Of a stretch of DNA of 5,180 nt, positions 1 through 5,180 are shown in pieces; within the stretch, counting starts at the first letter, position 1; every line of letters starts with the position of its first letter. Both the position numbers and the translations under genes were made by a program. Source of the stretch: Ruminococcus sp. (lineage in GTDB: Bacteria; Bacillota; Clostridia; Oscillospirales; Ruminococcaceae); NCBI GenBank assembly GCA_014799675.1, contig JAAVHM010000165.1, positions 1 to 5,180 on the forward strand. Direction: 5' to 3'. The notes beneath the pieces are model-generated. The model was given only the letters and a program-made list of their open reading frames with translations. It was not told where the DNA came from and did no database searches.

Positions 1-12
1 AAGTAGGGGGTA

Positions 13-101
13 CGGGGGCAGAAACCTCAAAGAGGGAGGGGGAATGCCGATTTTTGTTGGGTTTATTTGTCCCCCTCCCTCTTTGTGGTGTCTGACCCCC
101 G
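13..101. repeat. Long imperfect hairpin in left repeat
   Basis: A perfect 15-base-pair stem joins 28-42 (CAAAGAGGGAGGGGG) to 71-85 around a 28-base loop. Beyond a T/T mismatch the stem continues through 24-26 with 87-89, then 19-22 with 91-94, then, past a bulged A at 95, 13-18 with 96-101. That gives about 28 paired bases in all. There is no U-tract next to it, so it is not a standard intrinsic terminator. The G-rich strand also carries four G-runs (6-10, 14-18, 34-36, 38-42), which could form a G-quadruplex with one long loop. The hairpin could act as DNA or as RNA; the sequence alone does not say which. Confidence 0.8.
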
Positions 102-160
102 CTTCTGTGAACGACTAACAGTCTATAACCTTGATACTAAAATTCAAAAGCAAACAAACA
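13..160 (-). repeat. Dispersed hairpin repeat, left copy (inverted relative to right copy)
   Basis: Read on the minus strand, this stretch matches 4936-5091 block by block in the same order. A 24-base block at 137-160 matches 4936-4959 at 21 of 24 positions. TAACCTTG (126-133) corresponds to CAAGGTTA (4963-4970). CTGTGAACGAC (105-115) is the exact reverse complement of 4982-4992. After these comes the G-rich arm of a hairpin in both copies. Spacing between the blocks is the same within one base. The two copies therefore face away from each other across about 4.8 kb. No transposase, terminal target duplication or coding sequence is visible, so this is best called an intergenic dispersed repeat of unknown class, possibly a MITE-like or REP-like element. 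Its outer boundary may lie beyond base 1. Confidence 0.75.
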
Positions 161-320
161 AGTCCAAATCAAACAATGTGAACAAGGAACAAATTTCCCG
201 AAATTCAAAAACCAAACAACAAAAAAGGAAAAATATAACAAGCCAAACAGCCCAAATGCAAAAATTTACCAAAACAACCCCCGCACACAAAAAAAAGATA
301 CCAATTAATTGTTTATTATA
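161..320. other. A/C-rich non-coding stretch
   Basis: The + strand is very rich in A with scattered C and poor in G and T. The open frame running through it encodes only a Lys/Asn/Gln/Thr-rich string typical of translated A-rich DNA, and I see no convincing ribosome binding site, so I do not call a gene. The right repeat has a shorter T/G-rich tract (about 4905-4950) at the corresponding place in inverted orientation, so part of this tract may belong to the repeat. A TATAAT lies on the minus strand at 320-315 but has no recognisable -35 box. Confidence 0.5.
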
Positions 321-324
321 ACGA

Positions 325-353
325 TTGACATATCTGCAAAAAAGGTGTATTAT
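325..353 (+). promoter_or_regulatory. Strong housekeeping sigma-factor promoter for the deacetylase-bactofilin operon
   Basis: A perfect -35 box TTGACA (325-330) is followed by a 17-base spacer and the -10 box TATTAT (348-353), which matches five of six consensus positions. The expected transcription start is near 359-361, giving an untranslated leader of about 76 bases. The site lies just upstream of the first gene on the same strand, with only the repeat and an A/C-rich tract before it, so it should drive the 437-2635 operon. Confidence 0.8.
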
Positions 354-359
354 TATAAG

Positions 360-436
360 GAATAGGTATCTCATGACGGCTCTTCCGCAGGGGAGCTTCA
401 GTTCGTAGTATTTCTGCGGAGAATGGATCTGAAAAA
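360..436 (+). promoter_or_regulatory. Leader with a hairpin over the ribosome binding region
   Basis: TCCGCAG (384-390) is the exact reverse complement of CTGCGGA (414-420), and a T/G pair at 383/421 extends the stem to eight pairs around a 23-base loop. The right arm contains the best Shine-Dalgarno-like sequence upstream of the deacetylase (GGAG, 418-421), so folding would hide it. A 12-codon frame (ATG 373 to TAG 408) spans the left arm, so translating it could open the hairpin. That coupling model is inference. An eight-pair stem of this kind could also arise by chance. Confidence 0.4.
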
Positions 437-1486
437 ATGTACTTCGGCAGCGTTAAGTTCTTTAAGCACCTTATATATACCGTTTTCTTCGGCTGGCTCG
501 CTATCGCCACGTTTCTTGCTGTCTTTTTCGGCGTGAAATACGGGCTGGAAGCCAAGAAAAATGCCGAGATCGCTACTGCCGCAAACGCAGAGCTTGATAA
601 TATAAATATCCCCGACGGAACTACTGTAGAACAGCTTTTCCTGATAATGACAGCCAAAGGTTACTCGTCACAGGAAATTCTTGACATAATAAGCAGCACA
701 GACCCGCAAACTCTGGAAGACTATATCGTAGCATACGCAGAGGAAAACCCGGGTCTTTTCGGCGAAATGATAAGCGCGGGAGCTTCCGTGGAGGACACTT
801 CGGCAGAATACACAAAGCTGTACCCCGACCTTTACGCGGACGATCCCCCTGCCGAATTCAAGGAGGACGACGGCACGATATACCTCACTTTTGACGACGG
901 TCCGTCGGCGAATTTGAGCGATATATTGTACATATTGAACAAATATGACATAAAGGCGACATTTTTCTTCTGCGGCGGCGAGGACGAAATTTCCGGGGAG
1001 CGCATGAAAGCGGTCGCCGATGCGGGGCATACTATTGGAATACATTCCATTTCTCACGATTACGAAAAAATTTACGAGAGCGTCGAAAGCTATCTTGCTG
1101 ATTTTTACGATACGTACAAAAACGTTTACGAGGCTACGGGGGTAAAGCCGCAGATATTCCGTTTCCCCGGCGGCTCTATAAACAATTACAACAGGCTGAC
1201 CTATAAGCAGATAATCGCCGAAATGACAAGGCGGGGATTTGTTTACTACGACTGGAACGTAAGCGGCGAGGACGCTGTGCATGACGCGGACTGGACGAGC
1301 ATTTACAACAACGTGCTGACGGGTATAGAAAATAACACCTCCGACAAAGCCATAGTCCTGCTCCACGAAAAGCAGCAGACGGTCTATGTTCTGGAGGACG
1401 TTATCGACAAGCTCATTGCTGACGGCTATCATTTTGGGCAGCTTGACAACACCGTCAAGCCAATAAATTTTTCATACAGAGATTAA
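437..1486 (+). CDS. Membrane-anchored polysaccharide deacetylase (NodB domain)
   Basis: This 349-residue protein belongs to carbohydrate esterase family 4, metal-dependent enzymes that remove N-acetyl groups from peptidoglycan, chitin-like or other glycans. Residues 12-33 form one membrane segment, followed by an extracytoplasmic linker (about 40-145) and the NodB domain (about 146-335). All expected motifs are present: TFDDGP (151-156, catalytic base D153 and metal ligand D154), HSISH (203-207, metal ligands H203 and H207), RFPGG (242-246), DWN (272-274) and the LLH motif with H310. The enzyme should therefore be active outside the membrane. The start at 437 gives a complete membrane anchor; the upstream frame reaches a stop at 374 with no other ATG. 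Its binding site is weak: GGAG lies 15 bases away and a GGA 9 bases away. The gene is followed after 42 bases, with no terminator, by a bactofilin. The exact substrate cannot be read from sequence; peptidoglycan N-acetylglucosamine or N-acetylmuramic acid is most likely from the family and context. Confidence 0.92.
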   Translation: MYFGSVKFFKHLIYTVFFGWLAIATFLAVFFGVKYGLEAKKNAEIATAANAELDNINIPDGTTVEQLFLIMTAKGYSSQEILDIISSTDPQTLEDYIVAYAEENPGLFGEMISAGASVEDTSAEYTKLYPDLYADDPPAEFKEDDGTIYLTFDDGPSANLSDILYILNKYDIKATFFFCGGEDEISGERMKAVADAGHTIGIHSISHDYEKIYESVESYLADFYDTYKNVYEATGVKPQIFRFPGGSINNYNRLTYKQIIAEMTRRGFVYYDWNVSGEDAVHDADWTSIYNNVLTGIENNTSDKAIVLLHEKQQTVYVLEDVIDKLIADGYHFGQLDNTVKPINFSYRD

Positions 1487-1528
1487 AAGTAGAACAAAAA
1501 CAAAAAAACACAGATAGGAGAGAAAAAA

Positions 1529-2635
1529 ATGAGCCTTAAAGACAATTTTAACCAGGCGGTAAAAGAAATTCTGAGAAAGGACGGTCTTGTGGGAGACGAC
1601 CTTTCAAAGGAGTCAAAGAAAAAATCGGAGCTGGACAGATATATTGACGCTCCCCCCCAGCCCGAGCCTTTGCAGGAAGCGGACTATAACGCGAACTCGG
1701 ATTTCCCCGAGCCTGATATAGCTCCCGAGGCTTCCGCCGCGCCTCCTCCCGCAAGTCCTTATGTCGGCGGACAGAACGTTTCACAGTTCGGGTCGCGTCC
1801 CGCGGCAGACCCCTTTGGCGGAAATCAGCAGCAAAATCAGGGCTTCCCCAATCAAGGGTACAGTCAGCAGCAGGGCTACGGCGCGCCCAATCAGGGTTAC
1901 GCTCAAAATCAAGGGTTTGCAAACCAGGGCTACGGTCAGCAGAACCAAGGGTACAACCAGCCCAATCAGGGCTTTGCGAACCAAGGCTACGGCGCTCCCA
2001 ATAATAATATGAATATAGGACAGCCCCAGCAGCAGGGCGGCTTCGGTCAGCAGAGCCAGGGCTTCGGCGGTTCTCCCTCAGGCTTTGGCGGAAATCAGGG
2101 TTACGGCGGAGGAAACGTTCCACCCGCGCCTCCCTCATACGGCGGAAACGAGGATTCCCCCTACTATGAAACAGAGGAAACAACGGTCATTTCCCGAAAT
2201 ACTATTATTAACGGAAATATACGCTCCTTTGCAAACGTTACCATTGACGGAAGCGTTAAGGGCGACGTGAGAATTACAAAAAATATAAACGTTGCGGGCA
2301 AGGTCGTAGGCGACGTTGAGTGCAACGACACCATAATGACGGGAGCTTCCATGCAGGGCAACCTTGCTTCAAAGGGCAGGGTGCAGATGGACAGGGACAC
2401 CATTATTCTCGGCGATATCGCGGCGCAGTATCTTGACCTTAACGGCAAGATAAAGGGCAACGTTGACATTGGCGGGAAAGCCGAATTCAAGACGGACGCT
2501 ATTGTTATGGGCAACATTACGGCTTCCACGATAACTGTTCTTGACGGCGCGACAATTCAGGGTTATGTAAACACGACTTTCCTCCAGGAAAGCTCTTCAA
2601 ACATCTTCCCCGAGGCTATTGCTGTTACGGAATAG
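1529..2635 (+). CDS. Bactofilin (polymer-forming cytoskeletal protein) with a Q/N/G/Y-rich region
   Basis: The C-terminal part (about residues 218-350) is a bactofilin domain: successive short beta strands with recurring hydrophobic-Gly patterns such as NGNI, GSVKGDV, GKVVGDV, GKIKGNV and GATIQGYV, typical of the right-handed beta helix that self-assembles into filaments without nucleotide. Before it lie a short charged N-terminal stretch that may form an amphipathic helix (about 1-18), a Pro/Glu-rich acidic segment (about 40-78) and a long Gln/Asn/Gly/Tyr-rich region (about 97-206). At 368 residues it is much longer than simple bactofilins, which are mostly the domain plus short tails; the low-complexity region accounts for the extra length. 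AGGAG at 1516-1520, eight bases before the ATG, supports the start. It shares an operon with the deacetylase. In other bacteria bactofilins place peptidoglycan enzymes, so a scaffolding role for wall modification is likely but inferred. No clear intrinsic terminator follows. Confidence 0.92.
   Translation: MSLKDNFNQAVKEILRKDGLVGDDLSKESKKKSELDRYIDAPPQPEPLQEADYNANSDFPEPDIAPEASAAPPPASPYVGGQNVSQFGSRPAADPFGGNQQQNQGFPNQGYSQQQGYGAPNQGYAQNQGFANQGYGQQNQGYNQPNQGFANQGYGAPNNNMNIGQPQQQGGFGQQSQGFGGSPSGFGGNQGYGGGNVPPAPPSYGGNEDSPYYETEETTVISRNTIINGNIRSFANVTIDGSVKGDVRITKNINVAGKVVGDVECNDTIMTGASMQGNLASKGRVQMDRDTIILGDIAAQYLDLNGKIKGNVDIGGKAEFKTDAIVMGNITASTITVLDGATIQGYVNTTFLQESSSNIFPEAIAVTE
1817..2146 (+). repeat. 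Coding low-complexity region with NQG[YF] repeats in the bactofilin
   Basis: This part encodes bactofilin residues 97-206. The motif NQG followed by Tyr or Phe occurs nine times (starting at residues 103, 108, 121, 127, 132, 139, 146, 151 and 189), with variants QQGY at 114 and SQGF at 176. The ten-residue unit NQGFANQGYG occurs twice (127-136 and 146-155). Its two DNA copies differ at five codons, all synonymous, so the peptide repeat seems to be kept at protein level and not to be a fresh duplication. The composition resembles prion-like, intrinsically disordered regions. Confidence 0.85.
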
Positions 2636-2694
2636 CGGAGCGCGGAGTCCGTGCAGCCTTGTTCTGCCCCAAAGCAGGATATGCAAATATTTAC

Positions 2695-2763
2695 TTTGTC
2701 AAGCCCCTATCAAGGGGAGGGTGCGTAAATTTGAACGGCGGGGTCAGTTAATATTTTGACAAA
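2695..2763. repeat. Short inverted repeat with an internal hairpin
   Basis: TTTGTCAA (2695-2702) is the exact reverse complement of TTGACAAA (2756-2763), 53 bases apart. Between them CCCCT (2704-2708) pairs with AGGGG (2713-2717) around a four-base loop. The arrangement could be a remnant of a small mobile element, a regulatory stem or chance. No U-tract follows the inner hairpin. Confidence 0.35.
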
Positions 2764-2785
2764 AGGACATTGCAAACAGAATTAT
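2756..2785 (+). promoter_or_regulatory. Candidate promoter for the 2964-4841 gene pair
   Basis: A perfect -35 box TTGACA (2756-2761) is followed, after an 18-base spacer, by AATTAT (2780-2785), which matches four of six -10 positions. Transcription would start near 2792 and leave a leader of about 170 bases. The large gap after the bactofilin makes a separate promoter plausible, but the -10 box is weak and the -35 overlaps an inverted-repeat arm. Confidence 0.4.
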
Positions 2786-2950
2786 CGTTATGTTATTTTC
2801 AATTACAACAATCAATAAAATTATCTTTACAAACCTCCGAACAATACACGTAAAGGCATAATGAACGGTTTTAATATATTCCAGCCTCTTGCCTCTTGCT
2901 TCTTAAGCCGGAGTTGTTAAGTTAATTTTATGTTTTGCTCTAATTCGGAC

Positions 2951-2955
2951 AGGAG
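2951..2955 (+). promoter_or_regulatory. Shine-Dalgarno site that fixes the start at 2964
   Basis: AGGAG ends at 2955, eight bases before the ATG at 2964. An in-frame GTG at 2955 overlaps this site, so it cannot use it; starting there would add three residues (MCV) that are probably not translated. Confidence 0.8.
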
Positions 2956-2963
2956 TGTGCGTT

Positions 2964-3818
2964 ATGATTATCAAGGGAACTGATATAAACGCCTTTGGGG
3001 CAATAGGCTTTGCTCCGAAAAAGAAAGGCAATGTTTTTTCCGCGGCTGAAAATTCTTTCGCAAGGCGGTTCGATACACTTGAATTAAGCGGTTTTTATAA
3101 AAATCCGCAAGGCGGAGAAAAGATTTCCGACATGAGAAAAATGCTGTCCGAAACCGAAAACAGGGACAGCGACAAGCTTATTGCGGACGGAGCTGCGAGC
3201 TTTGCATATTTGGATATTGTTTTGGCAAGCGAAACAGCGCACGCGATGGGAAATGTTGTCAGGTACAATTGTTTGACCGAGGAGAGATCATATTATCAGG
3301 GCTTGCTGGATGGCAGAACCGACGGCACCCCTGAAAAAAATTATAAATATATTCGCCCCGAAAACGGCGATGTTGACCGTGAACTGGTCAAGCAGGCTCT
3401 TGCCGACGTGCAGAGCAGAATTGACGCTCTTATAAACGCCGAATATAAATGCAAGACAAATTTTGAAACGTACAACAGGTGTGCAAACAGGTTTGCAAAA
3501 GCATTCGGGATAGACAGCAGCGAGCTTGTTCTGGACGAGGACAGCTATGACAAGCTGTTCGGAAAAATTGAAGCGGACGAAGAAACTTATCTTCGGAAAT
3601 GGACGGAACGGGCGGCAAGCCTGCGGGATCACCACCATGCTTTGTCAAAGCTTAGGGACAAGGCAATTGAAAAAATGAAACCCCAATATGCCGAGGCTGT
3701 GAGAAAGGCGACGGCTGCGTCCTATGGAAATTCATTTAACGATATTTTAAGCTTTATCGCAAAGCTTGATTTGACGGAAACGGAAAGCGAAGAGCTTTTG
3801 GAAAGCTTTCAGAAATGA
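2964..3818 (+). CDS. Hypothetical soluble helical protein, family not recognised
   Basis: I do not recognise this 284-residue protein. It has no signal peptide and no membrane segment, so it is probably cytoplasmic. The first 130 residues are mixed, with basic stretches (KKKG near 19-22), a Gly/Ala-rich start and a tyrosine-rich part near 107-129. From about 137 to the end it looks mainly alpha-helical and strongly charged, with heptad-like stretches (about 137-180 and 195-250) that could be coiled coils. It has three cysteines (103, 163, 173) and a histidine triplet (223-225), not arranged as any metal site I know. The strong AGGAG favours the ATG at 2964 over the upstream GTG. Only 30 bases separate it from the next gene, so the two are probably co-transcribed and may act together. 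Whether it is related to the bactofilin operon upstream is open. Confidence 0.8.
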   Translation: MIIKGTDINAFGAIGFAPKKKGNVFSAAENSFARRFDTLELSGFYKNPQGGEKISDMRKMLSETENRDSDKLIADGAASFAYLDIVLASETAHAMGNVVRYNCLTEERSYYQGLLDGRTDGTPEKNYKYIRPENGDVDRELVKQALADVQSRIDALINAEYKCKTNFETYNRCANRFAKAFGIDSSELVLDEDSYDKLFGKIEADEETYLRKWTERAASLRDHHHALSKLRDKAIEKMKPQYAEAVRKATAASYGNSFNDILSFIAKLDLTETESEELLESFQK

Positions 3819-3848
3819 GCTGCCATTGATTAGGAGGTTTGACCTGTT

Positions 3849-4841
3849 ATGCCCGAAAATGAAAACAGCGGAAACTACATACCCCGTTTTGAACGGGACT
3901 TAATGAAAGCGGGCGGAGACCTTTCCGCCCTCGCGGAACAGAAAAAGGCGGAGGAAGAGCAGGCAAACGGCTATGCTCATACAGAGCAGGCTCTCGCAGA
4001 GCAAGCTGCCGAGGAGGAAGCTGTTCCTGTCGTGGAAACGATTACGGAGGAAGAACTGCCCGATATTGAGTTTGTTTACGGCGACGACGATTACGACAGC
4101 AGCAAGCCTTTGGAGGAAGTTGCCGCGAATGTTGTCCTTGACGACATGACAAGCGGCGTTAAGCTTGAAGAAATGCGGACGGACAAAAGCTCTCTTGCGG
4201 CTTCCCTTAAGCATCAGATGATTGCGGACGACCTTGCTATGGAGATAGCGGCGGCAAAGCTGGAGGAGATGTCCACCGAGTACGGTAACGACAACATTCG
4301 GCAGGACGATATTTTGTCCAAGGACTACCTTGACAAGAACGAGAGGGACGTTCTGAAAAACCGCATGATGGAGGAGCTTTCCGCAAAGCCCCAGGGCTTC
4401 AATCAGAAAAAGAGCATGGAAATGGCGAAAAAGCTCATGGCGGAGCAAAAGGCAAAGGAAGCCAAAAAGGGCTTTGTTATGCTGATACTGGTCGCGATCG
4501 TGGGACTTATTTCGGCGGGACTTGCCTACTATCTTGATATGAATGCAGACGGCACAAAGCCGTACATGGATTACATACCTGTAGCGGGAGTGGCATTCTC
4601 GCTGTTTATGCTTGTTCGCTCGCGTTTCAGCAGGGCGCTGTCGGTGCTTTATTTTGCGGTGCAGACGGCGGCTTTGATGTACGGACTGATAGCATACACG
4701 CTTTCCCCCGACAGCTTTTCAAACGACGGCTATGTTTTAAAGCTTGCGCTTTTTGTACTGGCGATAGGGTGCAGCGCGTTTGTTGGGGTAAAGATAGTCA
4801 CGGGGAAAAAGATAAGTATTTATTACAATCACAGGAAATAA
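3849..4841 (+). CDS. Acidic protein with four C-terminal membrane segments, family not recognised
   Basis: This 330-residue protein has two parts. Residues 1-205 are soluble, rich in Glu, Asp, Ala and Lys and probably helical or coiled, with an acidic stretch at about 31-100 and the sequence KLEEM twice (105-109 and 137-141). A basic run (about 187-207) precedes four hydrophobic segments at about 208-229, 242-258, 263-285 and 295-317, and the tail is basic. The positive charges before the first segment suggest that the long N-terminal part is in the cytoplasm, with both ends inside. AGGAGG at 3832-3837, eleven bases before the ATG, supports the start. It is the last gene of its unit and is followed by a strong terminator. 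I see no catalytic motif. It could be a membrane anchor or adaptor for a cytoplasmic partner such as the preceding protein, but that is inference. Confidence 0.85.
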   Translation: MPENENSGNYIPRFERDLMKAGGDLSALAEQKKAEEEQANGYAHTEQALAEQAAEEEAVPVVETITEEELPDIEFVYGDDDYDSSKPLEEVAANVVLDDMTSGVKLEEMRTDKSSLAASLKHQMIADDLAMEIAAAKLEEMSTEYGNDNIRQDDILSKDYLDKNERDVLKNRMMEELSAKPQGFNQKKSMEMAKKLMAEQKAKEAKKGFVMLILVAIVGLISAGLAYYLDMNADGTKPYMDYIPVAGVAFSLFMLVRSRFSRALSVLYFAVQTAALMYGLIAYTLSPDSFSNDGYVLKLALFVLAIGCSAFVGVKIVTGKKISIYYNHRK

Positions 4842-4847
4842 AATTCG

Positions 4848-4886
4848 GCGTATGTCTTTTGAAAATGGCATACGCTTTATTTTTTA
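4848..4886 (+). terminator. Intrinsic terminator of the second gene pair
   Basis: GCGTATGTC (4848-4856) pairs with GGCATACGC (4867-4875) over nine base pairs including one G/U pair. The run TTTATTTTTT (4876-4885) follows directly. It begins seven bases after the stop codon of the membrane protein gene, a textbook arrangement. Confidence 0.92.
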
Positions 4887-4935
4887 TACACTTTTATAAA
4901 TTATAATTTCGCGGGGTAATTTGTTTTGTCTGTGC

Positions 4936-5091
4936 GGTTTGTTTGTCTTTGAATTTTAGATGCAAGGTTAGGAATTTGTTCGTCGTTCACAGGGGTGCGA
5001 GAGAGACAACCAAAGAGGGGAGGGGGAGCGCTCATGGAATTCGTTGGACGCGCGCCGCCTCCCCCTCCCCTCTTAGGTTTTCTCTCTCTCG
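4936..5091 (+). repeat. Dispersed hairpin repeat, right copy
   Basis: This is the inverted counterpart of 13-160. It shares the 4936-4959 block (21 of 24 bases), CAAGGTTA (4963-4970) and an exact 11-base block GTCGTTCACAG (4982-4992), then a G-rich stem arm beginning CCAAAGAGGGG. It lies downstream of the terminator and is not coding. A perfect TATAAT lies upstream at 4902-4907 but without a good -35 box. The right boundary is unclear; similarity to the left copy fades after the hairpin. Confidence 0.75.
4999..5088. repeat. Long imperfect hairpin in right repeat
   Basis: A perfect 16-base-pair stem joins 5013-5028 (AAGAGGGGAGGGGGAG) to 5059-5074 around a 30-base loop. Past an A/A mismatch, 5008-5011 pair with 5076-5079, and past a C/T mismatch, 4999-5006 pair with 5081-5088 through alternating GA and TC. 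That is 28 paired bases, close to the left copy. The loop is unrelated to the left loop. The right arm and what follows (about 5058-5120) are strongly pyrimidine-rich. No U-tract follows. Confidence 0.8.
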
Positions 5092-5180
5092 CTCTCACTT
5101 TCCTTACGCCCTACCCTCTCCGGCTACGCTACTGCAAAGGTAGATTGGTTTGCAACAAAATTTTAAATACGGTCGATTTC
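5092..5180. other. Non-coding right end of the window
   Basis: A pyrimidine-rich part up to about 5120 may still belong to the repeat, and then the sequence turns AT-rich. I see no ribosome binding site, start codon or convincing promoter before the window ends. Confidence 0.4.

Larger units (their letters stand above)
2636..2950. other. AT-rich intergenic region between the two gene pairs
   Basis: No convincing gene lies here. The region contains an inverted repeat, a small G/C hairpin and a candidate promoter, listed separately. A weak hairpin at 2661-2680 (core CTGC with GCAG) just after the bactofilin has no clean U-tract, so termination of the first operon is uncertain. A 20-codon frame at 2861-2920 has a modest AAAGG four bases upstream but no recognisable product and is not called. 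Confidence 0.5.

Noticed and set aside
67..321. 84-residue plus-strand open frame
   Set aside because: It runs through the repeat arm and the A/C-rich tract, its product is Lys/Asn/Gln/Thr-rich low complexity, and no ribosome binding site precedes it.
668..1432. 254-residue minus-strand open frame
   Set aside because: It lies wholly antisense to the deacetylase, whose complete catalytic motifs show which strand is coding.
1548..2183. 211-residue minus-strand open frame
   Set aside because: It is antisense to the bactofilin; its Arg/Pro/Ser-rich repetitive product is a by-product of the NQG[YF] coding repeats.
2661..2680. Hairpin after the bactofilin as a terminator
   Set aside because: The core stem is only four pairs plus G/U and A/U extensions, and no U-tract follows.
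2697..2702. Minus-strand TTGACA as a promoter
   Set aside because: No acceptable -10 box lies 16-18 bases further on, and no minus-strand gene follows.
2861..2920. 20-codon frame with AAAGG upstream
   Set aside because: It is too short, its spacing to the ATG is tight, and nothing in the peptide is recognisable; chance is likely in AT-rich DNA.
3900..4448. 182-residue minus-strand open frame
   Set aside because: It is antisense to the acidic N-terminal part of the membrane protein gene, and its hydrophobic/His/Leu-rich content mirrors the Glu/Asp/Lys codons of the real gene.
13..5091. Composite transposon bounded by the two repeats
   Set aside because: No transposase, resistance-type cargo or target duplication is visible, and the four genes look like ordinary chromosomal genes.
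4943..5143. Small open frames across the right repeat on both strands
   Set aside because: They cross the hairpin and give Arg/Ser/Pro-rich products expected from G-rich and C-rich DNA, with no start signal.

Overview
The window looks like chromosomal DNA of a moderate-GC member of the Bacillota, perhaps a Ruminococcus-like clostridium. The lineage is inferred, not proven. The signs are strong Shine-Dalgarno sequences (AGGAG, AGGAGG), a near-consensus housekeeping promoter, a U-tract terminator, and a membrane-anchored NodB-type deacetylase next to a bactofilin. No rRNA, tRNA, CRISPR array, transposase or phage gene is visible.

Layout: four genes, all on the + strand, lie between two inverted copies of the same non-coding repeat. 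The left copy (about 13-160, pointing left) and the right copy (about 4936-5091, pointing right) share conserved blocks in the same order, and each ends in a long G-rich/C-rich hairpin. Positions 161-320 are an A/C-rich, non-coding stretch. A near-perfect promoter (325-353) and a short leader with a hairpin precede the first operon: a membrane-anchored polysaccharide deacetylase (437-1486), then, 42 bases on, a bactofilin with a Gln/Asn/Gly/Tyr-rich low-complexity region (1529-2635). A 328-base AT-rich gap follows, holding an inverted repeat and a possible promoter. The second gene pair is a soluble, charged protein of unknown family (2964-3818) and an acidic protein with four C-terminal membrane segments, also of unknown family (3849-4841). 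They are 30 bases apart, and a clear intrinsic terminator follows at 4848-4886.

How the genes may work together: the deacetylase should act outside the membrane on peptidoglycan or another N-acetylated glycan, while the bactofilin should polymerise inside, probably at the membrane. Bactofilins are known to localise wall enzymes in other bacteria, so the first operon plausibly makes a scaffold and wall-modifying enzyme pair. The link of the second pair to this process is unknown. The most unusual non-coding signal is the hairpin repeat, whose outer stem has changed sequence between the two copies while staying paired.
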